Origin: Chloroflexi bacterium 13_1_40CM_68_21
GTDB taxonomy: Bacteria > Chloroflexota > Limnocylindria > P2-11E
DNA: 22,807 nucleotides
Direction: 5' to 3'
NCBI GenBank assembly: GCA_001917735.1
Contig: MNEO01000052.1
Location: 1-22,807 of the forward strand
The notes beneath the pieces were generated by a model, which was given only the letters and a program-made list of their open reading frames with translations, was not told the DNA's origin and made no database searches. Positions within the stretch are counted from its first letter, which is position 1. Each line of letters starts with the position of its first letter. Made by a program: the position numbers and the translations under genes. Below, piece after piece: positions 1 to 7,194 of the stretch.

Positions 1-351
1 CGCTCCGGCGAGCAGCGCCTGCCCGATGGTGAAGTTGGAGTGGTCGCGGACCTCGATGTGCCGCGGGATACCTTCTTCCATCGCCCGGCGGTAGGCGTGG
101 GCGAGGCCCGCGGAGACGTTGCCGACCCAGGCGGCCGAGACGCGCCCGACGCAACCGGCGCCGATCAGCTGATCGAAGGCGATATCGGAGATCGGACCGA
201 TGAGCTCGAGGTCGCGTCGTCGCTGGCGGATGACCTCATGCGCGAACGCGAACGGGATCGCGGGCTCGAGCGCGCAGCCGAGAGCGACCGATGCGCCGTC
301 GGGGACGTGGCGCGCGACCGCCTCGCGGAGCGAGACGACCTTCGACGTCAC
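1..351 (-). CDS. CoA-transferase subunit A, GctA-like (partial, N-terminal 117 residues)
   Basis: This is the first 117 residues of a family I CoA-transferase alpha subunit; the rest lies beyond the left edge. Such subunits pair with a beta subunit and move CoA between an acyl-CoA and a free acid. The visible part opens MTSKVVSLREAV and continues with DGASVALGC and LELIGPISDIAFDQLIG, followed by a run ending VSAAWVGN, a pattern I recognise from glutaconate CoA-transferase A-like proteins. The GTG start at 351 overlaps the TGA of the upstream enoyl-CoA hydratase by 4 bases (GTGA), so the two are translationally coupled. The beta subunit should follow outside the window. The substrate cannot be told from this fragment. 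Confidence 0.8.
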   Translation of the reverse strand, partial: MTSKVVSLREAVARHVPDGASVALGCALEPAIPFAFAHEVIRQRRRDLELIGPISDIAFDQLIGAGCVGRVSAAWVGNVSAGLAHAYRRAMEEGIPRHIEVRDHSNFTIGQALLAGA

Positions 352-1121
352 GTCCCGGTGTAGTTCGGCTTTCGCTTCTCCACGAAGGCGGTGACACCTT
401 CCTTCGCGTCGGCGCTCTTGAACAGCTCGATAAGCAGCTGACGCTCGAGCTTGAGCCCTTCGCCTAGGCGCATGCCGAAGCCCTGCACCGTCGCGAGCTT
501 GATCCGGCCGATCGCGAACGTCGGACCCGTCGCGTAGACCCGCGCTCGCTCGACCGCGCGATCGAGTAGCTCGCCGGCCGGCACGACCTCGTCGACGATC
601 CCGGCGGCGAGCGCGTCCTGCGGCGGCATTGTCGTGCCGCGCAGCATGAAGTCGAGTGCCTTCTGGCGTCCGATGAGGCGCGGGAGTCGCTGCGTCCCTC
701 CCGTGCCCGGGAGCAGGCCGAGCGCCACCTCGGGGAGGCCGATCCGGTAGCTGCCCTCGGCCGCGATGCGGAAATCGCAGCACAGCGCGATCTCGAGACC
801 GCCGCCAAGACAATGCCCGTTGATCGATGCGATGACGACCTTCGGCGTCTGTTCGAGCTTGCCGATCGCCTCGTTCGCGCAGACGACGAAGGCGTTCTTC
901 CCGTCGAAATCGCTCTTCGCGAAGACCGACACATCTGCGCCAGCCGAGAAGAAGCGCTCGTTCCCGCTCCGCAGAACGATCGCCTTCACGGCGTCGTCAC
1001 GGCGCGCCTCCTCGATCGTGGCGTCGAGCTCTTCCATGAAGGCTTTGTCGTAGGTATTGGCGGGCGGCCTATCAAGCACGATGTGGCCGATGGAGTCCTG
1101 CTTCTCGAGACGAACGGCCAT
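348..1121 (-). CDS. Enoyl-CoA hydratase/isomerase family protein (crotonase fold)
   Basis: A 257-residue crotonase-fold enzyme, normal length for the family, which acts on acyl-CoA thioesters in the cytoplasm. The oxyanion-hole segments are visible as FFSAGAD (57-63) and NGHCLGGGLE (101-110). Both acidic residues used by true hydratases appear to be kept: Glu110 in GGGLE and Glu131 in GLPEVALG, followed by PGTGGTQRLPR. This favours 2-enoyl-CoA hydration over a purely isomerase or hydrolase role, but the exact acyl chain is unknown. The ATG at 1121 has a GGGGGA Shine-Dalgarno four bases upstream. It leads a minus-strand operon with the CoA-transferase, and a divergent aldehyde dehydrogenase starts 100 bp away. 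The pairing suggests catabolism of a carboxylic acid through CoA thioesters. Confidence 0.93.
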   Translation of the reverse strand: MAVRLEKQDSIGHIVLDRPPANTYDKAFMEELDATIEEARRDDAVKAIVLRSGNERFFSAGADVSVFAKSDFDGKNAFVVCANEAIGKLEQTPKVVIASINGHCLGGGLEIALCCDFRIAAEGSYRIGLPEVALGLLPGTGGTQRLPRLIGRQKALDFMLRGTTMPPQDALAAGIVDEVVPAGELLDRAVERARVYATGPTFAIGRIKLATVQGFGMRLGEGLKLERQLLIELFKSADAKEGVTAFVEKRKPNYTGT

Positions 1122-1146
1122 ACGGTCCCCCTGCAGCGAAACTGCC

Positions 1147-1155
1147 TAGACTTTA
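1147..1155. promoter_or_regulatory. Possible overlapping divergent -10 elements
   Basis: The 100-bp gap between the divergent enoyl-CoA hydratase and aldehyde dehydrogenase genes is mostly GC, but holds TAGACTTTA. This reads as TAGACT on the plus strand and TAAAGT on the minus strand, each fitting TAnnnT. No convincing -35 box is visible at 17 bases on either side, so this is only a candidate. Both flanking genes have their own Shine-Dalgarno sequences. Confidence 0.25.
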
Positions 1156-1221
1156 CGACCGGACCACGTAGCGCGCGCTCGGCGCGCCACTGTTCTGCCC
1201 AGCGCACGGGAGGTTTTCCGG

Positions 1222-2658
1222 ATGGCAACGATGCTCATCGATGGCCAGACCGTCGCCGCTCAAACCGGCAAGACGATCGAGGTCAAGAACCCCGCGACCG
1301 GCGTCGTCGTCGACACGATCCCGAAGGGCTCGGTGTCGGAGGTCAACGCCGCCGTCGAGGCCGCCGCAAGGGCGCTGCCGGCATGGGCGTCCATGTCCGG
1401 CGCGAAGCGCGCCGCGCTCATGCACGCCGCCGCCGTGAAGGTGAGGGCCGCCGTTCCCGAGATCGCGAGGCTCCTCACGCTCGAGCAGGGGAAGCCGCTC
1501 GCGCACGCGGTCATCGAAGCCTCGCGGGTCGCCGAGAACCTCGAGTTCTATGCGGGCTTCGCCGACAAGCTCCGCGGCGACTACGTCCCGCTCGAGGATC
1601 AGAACAAGTTCGGGCTGACCCTGCGCCGACCGGTCGGCGTCGTCGTCGCGATCACCCCATGGAACTTCCCGCTCACGCTCATGGCGAATAAGGTGTGCCC
1701 GGCGCTCGCCGCCGGCTGCACCGTCGTGCTCAAGCCGGCGTCGACAACCCCGCTCGCGACGCAGAAGACGATCGAGATCATCAACTCGGTCGGCATCCCC
1801 GCCGGCGTGCTCAACACCGTTCACGGACCCGGCTCGGAGATCGGCGACGCGCTCGTCTCGCACAAGAAGGTGAACAAGATCGCGTTCACCGGGCAGACCG
1901 AAACCGGCAAACGGATCATGAAGCTCGCGTCCGACAACGTGACACGAGTCACGCTCGAGCTCGGCGGCAGCGACCCAATGATCGTCTGCGACGACGCCGA
2001 CATTCGGCGGGCGACCGCCGCGACCGCGATCGGCCGCTTCTTCAACGCAGGCCAGGCGTGCCTCGCGGTGAAGCGCGTCTACCTCTTCGAACAGATCGCC
2101 GAGGAGTTCATGACGAAGATCGCCGATCGCGCGAAGAAAGAGTGGCCTGTGGGCGACGGCCTCAAGGAAGGCGTCAAGATGGGCCCGTTGCACACCGAGC
2201 GGCAGCGCGCCGAGGTGGAGGCACAGGTCGCCGACGCAGTAAAGCGCGGTGCCAAGGTGCTCGCCGGTGGCAAGCGTCCAGAGGGCAAGGAGTTCGAGCG
2301 GGGCTGGTTCATGGAGGCCACGGTCCTCTCCGACGTCCCCGAGGACTCGCGGATGGCGACCGAGGAAGTCTTCGGTCCCGCGCTGCCGATCTTCATCGTG
2401 AAGGACCTGGACGACGCGATCGCGAAGGCCAACGCGAGCGTCTACGGCCTCGGCTCCTCGATCTGGACGAAGGACCTCGCGAAGGCCCGGAAGGCGGCGG
2501 AGCTCCTGGAGGCCGGCTACACCTGGATCAACGACATCCAGGTCGCGTATGACCAGCTGCCTTTCGGCGGGACGAAGCAGTCGGGATTCGGGAAGGAACA
2601 CGGCATCGAGGGCCTCGACGGGTACCTCGAGAAGAAGTCGGTGGTGCTGGCGTATTGA
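1222..2658 (+). CDS. NAD(P)-dependent aldehyde dehydrogenase (succinate-semialdehyde dehydrogenase-like)
   Basis: A full-length 478-residue aldehyde dehydrogenase that oxidises an aldehyde to its acid in the cytoplasm. The key residues are visible: Asn148 in TPWNFPL, Lys171 in VLKPAS for the cofactor, the FTGQTETGK turn (222-230), general-base Glu246 in LELGGSDP and nucleophile Cys280 in NAGQAC. The C-terminal EEVFGPALPIF and LPFGGTKQSGFGKE segments are typical. Overall pattern is closest to the succinate-semialdehyde dehydrogenase branch, but substrate specificity is inference. The ATG at 1222 follows GGGAGG (1208-1213) by eight bases. The stop codon overlaps the next gene by one base (TGATG). 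Confidence 0.93.
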   Translation: MATMLIDGQTVAAQTGKTIEVKNPATGVVVDTIPKGSVSEVNAAVEAAARALPAWASMSGAKRAALMHAAAVKVRAAVPEIARLLTLEQGKPLAHAVIEASRVAENLEFYAGFADKLRGDYVPLEDQNKFGLTLRRPVGVVVAITPWNFPLTLMANKVCPALAAGCTVVLKPASTTPLATQKTIEIINSVGIPAGVLNTVHGPGSEIGDALVSHKKVNKIAFTGQTETGKRIMKLASDNVTRVTLELGGSDPMIVCDDADIRRATAATAIGRFFNAGQACLAVKRVYLFEQIAEEFMTKIADRAKKEWPVGDGLKEGVKMGPLHTERQRAEVEAQVADAVKRGAKVLAGGKRPEGKEFERGWFMEATVLSDVPEDSRMATEEVFGPALPIFIVKDLDDAIAKANASVYGLGSSIWTKDLAKARKAAELLEAGYTWINDIQVAYDQLPFGGTKQSGFGKEHGIEGLDGYLEKKSVVLAY

Positions 2659-2927
2659 TGGCGCCGGAAGACACGAAGGCGTTGTTCGCCGAGGCCGAGA
2701 GCCTCGGGCTCTTCAAGCCGCACGGCGCGTTCGAGGTCCATTGCTCCCACTGCCACGCGCGGCTCGACTCGCGCGGCGACTGCGCGACCTGCGGTCTCAT
2801 CGGCCGCCCCGCGTCCGAGCTCGAGCGGCGCGCTCAGACCGATCCCGAAGGGACCAGCAAGTTGCTCCGCGTCGCGATCGAGAAACGGAAGAGCTTCAAG
2901 CCGGTCGGCGCGAAGGAGAAGGCGTAG
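2658..2927 (+). CDS. Small zinc-ribbon protein of unknown function
   Basis: An 89-residue protein that I cannot assign to a named family. It has one treble-clef or rubredoxin-like zinc ribbon made of two CxxC knuckles: Cys29/Cys32 in HCSHCH and Cys42/Cys45 in DCATCG. A helical N-terminus (DTKALFAEAESLGLF) precedes it and a basic C-terminal tail rich in Lys follows. The ATG at 2658 overlaps the aldehyde dehydrogenase stop by one base (TGATG), so its synthesis should be coupled to the enzyme. A TTG one codon earlier is a less likely start. The coupling suggests a partner or regulator of the dehydrogenase, but nothing in the sequence proves that. Confidence 0.72.
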   Translation: MAPEDTKALFAEAESLGLFKPHGAFEVHCSHCHARLDSRGDCATCGLIGRPASELERRAQTDPEGTSKLLRVAIEKRKSFKPVGAKEKA

Positions 2928-2947
2928 GAAACGTAGGCGAGTGAGGA

Positions 2948-3010
2948 GCGGCTTCGCCGCGACGAGGCGAGTCATTCAGCCTTGAGCGCGTCTCTTGCCG
3001 AAGGCGAGAG
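2948..3010. other. Two small stem-loops between convergent genes
   Basis: The 96-bp gap between the convergent zinc-ribbon and dehydrogenase genes holds two hairpins. GCGGC-TTC-GCCGC lies at 2948-2960. An 8-bp stem with one G-U pair (CTCTTGCC, loop GAA, GGCGAGAG) lies at 2992-3010. Neither is followed by a run of T on either strand, so they are not classical intrinsic terminators. They may help transcription end or protect 3' ends. Confidence 0.3.
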
Positions 3011-3023
3011 ATTGATCAGGAGG

Positions 3024-3812
3024 TTAGGCGGGGACCGCGGCCTCCACCTGGCGGCGGAGCGACTCGTCCGACCACTCGAGCGCCTCGCCGTTGCGCCGTG
3101 TCGAGGGGAGCACGAGGTACGCGACCGCGCGGGCCGGCACCTTCGGATCGCTGAGCTTCCCCTCGCGCTGCGCGGCGCGGTATTCATCGCTGCGTGGGAA
3201 ATCCGCCGTCGAAGTGCGGCGGATGCGCTCCTGCATCTCGGTGTTCATGTATCCGGGGTTGAAGGCGTTCGCGGTCACCCCGGTGCCCTCCAACTCGAGG
3301 GCGAGGCTCCGCGTCATCTGCAGAACCGCGGCCTTCCCGGCCGAATAGGCCGTCCACCCCGGCGACGGACGCGTCGCCGCACCGGACGAGATCATCACGA
3401 TCCTGCCGTAGCCGCGGTCGAGCATCCCGGGGAGCACCGCGCGCGTCGCGAGATAGGTCCCCCCGACGTTGATGGCGACGCTACGCAGCCACAGCGCGGC
3501 GTTGGAGCGCGCGAGCGGGACCATCGGATCGACCATCCCGGCGTTGTTCACCAGGATCGTCGCCGGCCCCACGAAGCGCTCGGTGGCGAGGACCAGCTCC
3601 TGCACCTGGCGCTCGTCCGCGATGTCCGCGGTCTGAGCGAGCGCGCGACCGCCGGCGCGCTTGATGCCCTTGACGACCTCGTCGAGCTCGGGGGCGTTGC
3701 GCGACGCGACCACCACCGCGGCGCCCAGCGCCGCGAGGCGCTCGGCGATGGCGCGTCCGAGGCCGCGGCCTCCGCCGGTCACGATCGCGACTTGTCCGCC
3801 GAGCTCCGCCAT
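3024..3812 (-). CDS. SDR-family NAD(P)-dependent oxidoreductase
   Basis: A 262-residue classical short-chain dehydrogenase/reductase. The Rossmann glycine motif TGGGRGLG is at 12-19, the NNAG motif at 89-92, a structural Asn at 115 (INV), catalytic Ser143 and the YxxxK pair Tyr156/Lys160. The region after PGYMNTEM is the variable substrate-binding loop. The substrate is unknown; many such enzymes act on 3-hydroxyacyl or sugar-like alcohols. The reading frame stays open upstream, but the ATG at 3812 is preferred because it begins the classic MAELGGQVAIVTG strand and overlaps the upstream stop by one base (TGATG). It is the last gene of a three-gene coupled set. Confidence 0.9.
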   Translation of the reverse strand: MAELGGQVAIVTGGGRGLGRAIAERLAALGAAVVVASRNAPELDEVVKGIKRAGGRALAQTADIADERQVQELVLATERFVGPATILVNNAGMVDPMVPLARSNAALWLRSVAINVGGTYLATRAVLPGMLDRGYGRIVMISSGAATRPSPGWTAYSAGKAAVLQMTRSLALELEGTGVTANAFNPGYMNTEMQERIRRTSTADFPRSDEYRAAQREGKLSDPKVPARAVAYLVLPSTRRNGEALEWSDESLRRQVEAAVPA

Positions 3813-4999
3813 CAAACGACGCCGACCGCGACCTGACGCGCGAAGGCGTCGGCGAGCCGGTCGATCTGGACCTGGTCGTGAAGCGCCCAGAAGGAGAGAC
3901 GGATCGCCGGCGCGATCCCGGGCTCGTCGATCAGCTTCACGACGATGCGCTCCTCTTCCCACATTCGCGTGACCAGGTCCGAGACATCGCCGCTTCGCGG
4001 CTCGACGACCACGATGCCCGTCGGCATGTCCGGCGTCGAGCGGATGGCGAACGGTAGCTCTCGCAGGCGGTGGACAAGGCGGGCACGCAGCGCGCGGACG
4101 CGGTCGCCGACCCACGATCCCAAGAGGGTGTGGACGAGGAGCGTCTGGCGCAGACCGACGAAAGCGGCCGCGTCCACCGTCCCAATCTCGAAGCGCGTCG
4201 CGTTCGGGTTGAGGTCCTTGCTTCCGGCCGGCAGATCCAACCTCGAGCGCCAGCCGAGCCGGGCTGGTGTGAACAGGGTGAGGTCACGCAGCCAGAAACC
4301 CCCGGTCGCGAGCGGGCCGTGCAGCCACTTGTGTCCGAGGATCACCACCGCATCGGCGCCCAGATCGGCGGCGTCGACTTGGATCTGACCCAGAGCCTGC
4401 GCGGCGTCGACGATCGAGATCGCTCCGGCTTCGCGCGCGAGCCGGCAGGCCTCGCGCACCGGCAGCACGTCCCCGGTCTTACACGAGACGAGGGAGATGA
4501 GAAGCGCGCGGGCGCCGTCGCGGACGCCGCGACGGACCTCGTCGAGAAAGCGATCCGCGTTCCGCTCCCACCTGATCTCGCGCAGGCGATCGCCGAGCTC
4601 GGCACGGCGTCGCAGCGGATAGAGCGCGCTCCCATGCTCCTCAGCGGTGGTCAGGATGAGCGAGCGCTCCGGGATGGCGAGGCCCGCGACGAGCGTGTTG
4701 AGCCCATCGGTCGCGGATTGCGCGAGCGCGATCCGCTCCGCGCCGGCCGGATCGCCGAGCGCGGCGGCGAGATCGGCACGCGTGTCCGCCAGAGCCGAGT
4801 TGTAGGCGGCGTATCCGACGTGGCCGAACATCCCCACCTCGTTCAGCCACACCCGGAACCGCTCCGCGGCACGCTGCGCCACGGGGAACGTCGGCCCCGA
4901 CCCCGCGACGTTGAAGTAGAGGGCGTCGCCGCGAAGCGCCTGGAGCGCGGCGGGCGAGGTGTCCGGCCGCTCGTCGATGCCCGGCGGTGTATCGCTCAT
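3812..4999 (-). CDS. Class V aminotransferase-fold PLP enzyme (cysteine desulfurase/lyase-like)
   Basis: A 395-residue fold-type I PLP enzyme of the class V group. Visible residues are His122 in TTAEEHGS (ring stacking), Asp198 and Gln201 in IVDAAQALGQ (cofactor contacts) and the Schiff-base Lys224 in LGHKWLHGP. The region near the C-terminus that carries the mobile catalytic cysteine in SufS-type desulfurases reads IRLSFWALH and has no Cys. A true cysteine desulfurase is therefore less likely than a C-S lyase, epimerase or related activity. The frame is open far upstream, but the ATG at 4999 overlaps the previous stop by four bases (ATGA) and starts just before the family's conserved N-terminal region. 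It is coupled at both ends to its neighbours. Confidence 0.85.
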   Translation of the reverse strand: MSDTPPGIDERPDTSPAALQALRGDALYFNVAGSGPTFPVAQRAAERFRVWLNEVGMFGHVGYAAYNSALADTRADLAAALGDPAGAERIALAQSATDGLNTLVAGLAIPERSLILTTAEEHGSALYPLRRRAELGDRLREIRWERNADRFLDEVRRGVRDGARALLISLVSCKTGDVLPVREACRLAREAGAISIVDAAQALGQIQVDAADLGADAVVILGHKWLHGPLATGGFWLRDLTLFTPARLGWRSRLDLPAGSKDLNPNATRFEIGTVDAAAFVGLRQTLLVHTLLGSWVGDRVRALRARLVHRLRELPFAIRSTPDMPTGIVVVEPRSGDVSDLVTRMWEEERIVVKLIDEPGIAPAIRLSFWALHDQVQIDRLADAFARQVAVGVV

Positions 5000-5370
5000 G
5001 CGGTGATGATGCCGCGTACCGCCAGGCCCGCGGTGAACAGCGCCGCGAACCCGAGCGCGATCGACTGCCCCCGCGGGGCGCGGTCCCGCGCCACGGACGC
5101 AGCCAGCGGCATGGCGAGCACGAGCGCGAAGCCGTAAAGGACGTGCAGCGCGTCGCGCGGCGGAGCCGAGAATGCGAAGACCACGAACCCGAGCACGCCC
5201 TGCACGACAGACGCGATCACCGCGATGGCGATCGCCCCGCGGAAGCCAGGCGTCGGCCCGCTGTTCCTGATGCCGAGGAAGAGGCCCCACACGCCGACCG
5301 CGCCGTAGTAGAAGACAAGGGCCCAAGCGACCTGGCGATGCAGGGAGAGCACGGCATCCAACGAGGACAA
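4996..5370 (-). CDS. Small four-helix membrane protein, unknown function
   Basis: A protein of about 124 residues with four predicted membrane helices, roughly at 13-33, 44-68, 74-92 and 100-121. A histidine lies just before helix 1 (SLHRQ) and another at the head of helix 3 (ALHVLYG), a layout that could bind haem, but I do not recognise the family. It is the first gene of the trio with the class V aminotransferase-like protein and the dehydrogenase, joined by an ATGA overlap. The start is uncertain: the longest frame begins with TTG at 5370, but TTG at 5361 or GTG at 5352 would fit better if the TAGCGT at 5371-5376 (minus strand) is its -10 box. Confidence 0.7.
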   Translation of the reverse strand: MSSLDAVLSLHRQVAWALVFYYGAVGVWGLFLGIRNSGPTPGFRGAIAIAVIASVVQGVLGFVVFAFSAPPRDALHVLYGFALVLAMPLAASVARDRAPRGQSIALGFAALFTAGLAVRGIITA

Positions 5371-5390
5371 ACGCTAGCTCATGTCGCTCG

Positions 5391-5396
5391 TATGCT
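5391..5396 (+). promoter_or_regulatory. Candidate -10 box of the ABC exporter operon
   Basis: TATGCT sits six bases before the ATG at 5403, inside a 32-bp divergent gap. A -10 box here would place the transcript start at or next to the ATG, giving a leaderless message. This agrees with the lack of a Shine-Dalgarno. No clear -35 box is visible. Confidence 0.3.
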
Positions 5397-5402
5397 CGAT
5401 CG

Positions 5403-6326
5403 ATGATCGACGTTCGCGGAGTCACCCGGCGATTCGAGGGCGTCGTCGCGCTCTCCGACGCCTCCTTCGAAGTGAACCCCGGCGAGATCGTCGCGCTCCT
5501 CGGACCGAACGGCGCGGGGAAGACGACCGCGAGCCGGATCATCGGCGGAATCCTCGCCCCGACGGAGGGCGAGGTGCTGGTCGACGGCGTTTCGGTGCGC
5601 CAGGACGCCAACGCCGTGCGCGCGCGCTGCGGCTTCGTCACCGATCAACCGTCGCTGTACGACCGCATGCCCCTTCGCGACTACCTTGGCTTCTTCGCGC
5701 GCCTCTACGACGTGACGGCGCCGGACGTCCGAGCCGCGGAGCTCGCGAAGCTGCTCGGGCTCGATGACGTAATAGATCGCAGGCTCGGGACGTTCTCGCG
5801 TGGCATGCGCCAGAAGGTGGCGATCGCACGCGCGCTCGTTCACGACCCACCGGTGCTGCTGCTGGACGAGCCCGCCACGGCGCTCGATCCGGAGATGGCG
5901 CAGATGCTCCGCGCCTTCATCGTCTCGCTGCGTGCCCGCCATCGCGCCATTCTCCTCACCACGCACGATCTCGACGAGGCACAGCGCATCGCCGACCGTG
6001 TCGTCGTCCTCTACAAGGGGCGGGTGGTGCGGATCGGATCGACCACCGATATCCGCGCCGCGGGCCGGCCGCACTACGCCGTGACGTTCGCCGGTGACGG
6101 CGCCGCGGCGAAAGACGCGCTCGCACGCGCCGGGATCGACGCCGAGGCGGTGGCGCCGAAGAACGGATTCGCAGCGCTTCGTTTCACGACGGACGACCCC
6201 GCGCTGACCAACCCAGCGGCGTTACGCGCGCTCCTCGACGCCGGCGTCCGCGTGGTCACGCTCTCGGCGGAGGAGCGTTCGCTCGAAGACGCGTATCTGG
6301 CGATCCTCGCGGAGGCGCGGCGATGA
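5403..6326 (+). CDS. ABC transporter ATP-binding protein (ABC-2 exporter type)
   Basis: A 307-residue ATPase subunit of an ABC-2 exporter. Walker A GPNGAGKTT is at 34-42, Q-loop Gln at 82, the signature segment FSRGMRQK at 131-138, Walker B VLLLDEP at 151-157 and the switch His188 in TTHDLDE. After residue 215 there is a C-terminal domain of about 90 residues, a common extension in exporters of drugs, sodium or polysaccharide-like substrates. The substrate is not readable. The stop overlaps the permease start by four bases (ATGA), so the two form one transporter. No good Shine-Dalgarno precedes the ATG; a TATGCT box six bases upstream suggests leaderless translation. Confidence 0.92.
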   Translation: MIDVRGVTRRFEGVVALSDASFEVNPGEIVALLGPNGAGKTTASRIIGGILAPTEGEVLVDGVSVRQDANAVRARCGFVTDQPSLYDRMPLRDYLGFFARLYDVTAPDVRAAELAKLLGLDDVIDRRLGTFSRGMRQKVAIARALVHDPPVLLLDEPATALDPEMAQMLRAFIVSLRARHRAILLTTHDLDEAQRIADRVVVLYKGRVVRIGSTTDIRAAGRPHYAVTFAGDGAAAKDALARAGIDAEAVAPKNGFAALRFTTDDPALTNPAALRALLDAGVRVVTLSAEERSLEDAYLAILAEARR

Positions 6327-7030
6327 AGTGGTGGCTGATCGCGTGGCGCGAGATCCGTTGGGAGGTCTTCCTTGATCGAGCATCGCTCCTGCGGACCGCC
6401 ATCTTCGTGGTCATCCCGATCTTCTTCGTGCTGTCGAATCGAGGCATCCCGCCGGGCGCGAGCGGCGACGTCGCGCTGATCGGCATGGCGCTGCAGAGCG
6501 TGTTCTTCCCATCCCTCTCCGGTGTCGCGCTCATCGCGGCGACCTTCACCGCGGAGAAGGAAAATGGCACGCTCGTGCCGCTCCTCGCGGCGCCGATCCG
6601 CGACTTCGACATCGTTCTCGGCAAGCTCGTCGGAATGGTCATACCGGTGATGGCCGCCTGCGCGCTCACGCTTGTCGCGGCCTATGCGCTGGCCGCGTAC
6701 CGGTACGGGTACGAACGCGTCGCGCGCGTCCTCACGCCCGAGCTGCTGTACGCGGTCCTCGTCTTGTCGCTGCTCTATCTCGTGACGACGGGCAGCGTCA
6801 CGATGATCGTGGCCGCGCGGGTGCGCTCGAGCCGCGCCGCGCAGCAGATCGCGGGGCTGGTCATCGCGCTGTCGGCGGCGGTCTTCGCGGGCCTCGGCTT
6901 CGCCGCCTCGCAGATCGGCGAGGGCTGGCCGCTGCTCGCGCTCGGGGTCGCGCTAGTGCTTTTCGATCTCGTCGCGCTCGAGATCGCGCGCCGGGTCTGG
7001 CAGCGCGGAGAGGTGATCGGTCGCGTCTGA
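6323..7030 (+). CDS. ABC-2 type transporter permease
   Basis: A 235-residue integral membrane protein with about six predicted helices, beginning after the amphipathic MKWWLIAWREIRWE stretch typical of ABC-2 permeases. The conserved pattern of an early helix followed by FTAEKENGTLVPLLAAPI is the usual family loop linking helices 2 and 3, where the permease meets its ATPase. It is coupled to the ATP-binding protein by an ATGA overlap. Together they should form a two-plus-two exporter. The stop codon ends one base before the -35 box of the next operon, so the ilvE-pheA unit has its own promoter directly after this gene. Confidence 0.88.
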   Translation: MKWWLIAWREIRWEVFLDRASLLRTAIFVVIPIFFVLSNRGIPPGASGDVALIGMALQSVFFPSLSGVALIAATFTAEKENGTLVPLLAAPIRDFDIVLGKLVGMVIPVMAACALTLVAAYALAAYRYGYERVARVLTPELLYAVLVLSLLYLVTTGSVTMIVAARVRSSRAAQQIAGLVIALSAAVFAGLGFAASQIGEGWPLLALGVALVLFDLVALEIARRVWQRGEVIGRV

Positions 7031-7031
7031 C

Positions 7032-7060
7032 TTGACTGTGGCGAACCGAGTGCTTAGCGT
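7032..7060 (+). promoter_or_regulatory. Sigma-70-type promoter of the ilvE-pheA operon
   Basis: TTGACT (7032-7037) and TAGCGT (7055-7060) are separated by 17 bases, the optimal spacing, and match the -35 and -10 consensus at five of six and three of six positions including the key T, A and T. The expected start is near 7067, only about four bases before the ATG of the leader peptide. This is the best promoter in the window. Confidence 0.7.
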
Positions 7061-7070
7061 TCGCCGTCTC

Positions 7071-7145
7071 ATGCGCGCGTCGATCGTCGCCTTCATTTTC
7101 AGCGGGCTCCTTGCGGGAGCCCTATCGGGAGGCGCGCGCAGCTAG
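7071..7145 (+). CDS. Leader peptide of the ilvE-pheA attenuator (24 residues)
   Basis: A short frame of 24 codons ending at TAG 7143-7145. It contains IVAFIF followed by LLAGAL, so two Ile, one Val, two Phe and three Leu codons make up a third of the peptide. ATT, CTT and CTA are rare choices in this GC-rich DNA, as often seen where ribosome stalling is the purpose. The ATG lies about four bases from the predicted transcript start and has no Shine-Dalgarno, so translation would be nearly leaderless. A ribosome finishing at the stop codon would cover the antiterminator arm at 7126-7133. No protein function beyond control is expected. The role is inferred from structure and context. Confidence 0.7.
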   Translation: MRASIVAFIFSGLLAGALSGGARS

Positions 7146-7177
7146 CGCGATCGGAGCAGATGCGGTGAAGCCTCCCG
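7126..7177 (+). promoter_or_regulatory. Antiterminator pairing of the ilvE-pheA attenuator
   Basis: CGGGAGGC at 7126-7133 is an exact copy of the 3' arm of the terminator (7182-7189) and can pair over all eight bases with the 5' arm GCCTCCCG (7170-7177). If it does, the terminator cannot form. The adjacent CGCGCGCA (7133-7140) can pair with TGCGCGCG at the start of the leader frame (7072-7079), giving a protector stem that would hide the antiterminator when the leader is not translated. A further stem GGGCTCC/GGAGCCC lies at 7104-7122. Confidence 0.65.
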
Positions 7178-7194
7178 GAGACGGGAGGCTTTTT
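7168..7194 (+). terminator. Rho-independent terminator (attenuator) before ilvE
   Basis: A perfect 10-bp stem, AAGCCTCCCG (7168-7177) and CGGGAGGCTT (7182-7191), closes a GAGA tetraloop and runs into TTTTT (7190-7194). This is the strongest intrinsic terminator seen in the window. It lies 26 bases before the ilvE ATG and after the operon promoter, so it is placed to act as an attenuator. Confidence 0.88.

Noticed and set aside
1..1121. Cholesterol ring-degradation pair like EchA20-IpdA
   Set aside because: The gene order looks similar, but the hydratase has the ordinary crotonase motif with both acidic residues and does not resemble EchA20, and no other sterol gene is near.
1153..2601. Long open frame antisense to the aldehyde dehydrogenase (482 codons)
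   Set aside because: Composition is Arg/Asp/Gly/Leu-rich with no recognisable motif, as expected for antisense frames in GC-rich DNA. The plus-strand gene has all its catalytic motifs.
2992..3010. Bidirectional intrinsic terminator
   Set aside because: The stem is real but no T-run follows on either strand, so it is listed only as a stem-loop.
3812..4999. Ergothioneine lyase (EgtE) or SufS assignment
   Set aside because: No egtB, egtD or suf gene is nearby and the SufS catalytic Cys is missing; only the broad class V family is supported.
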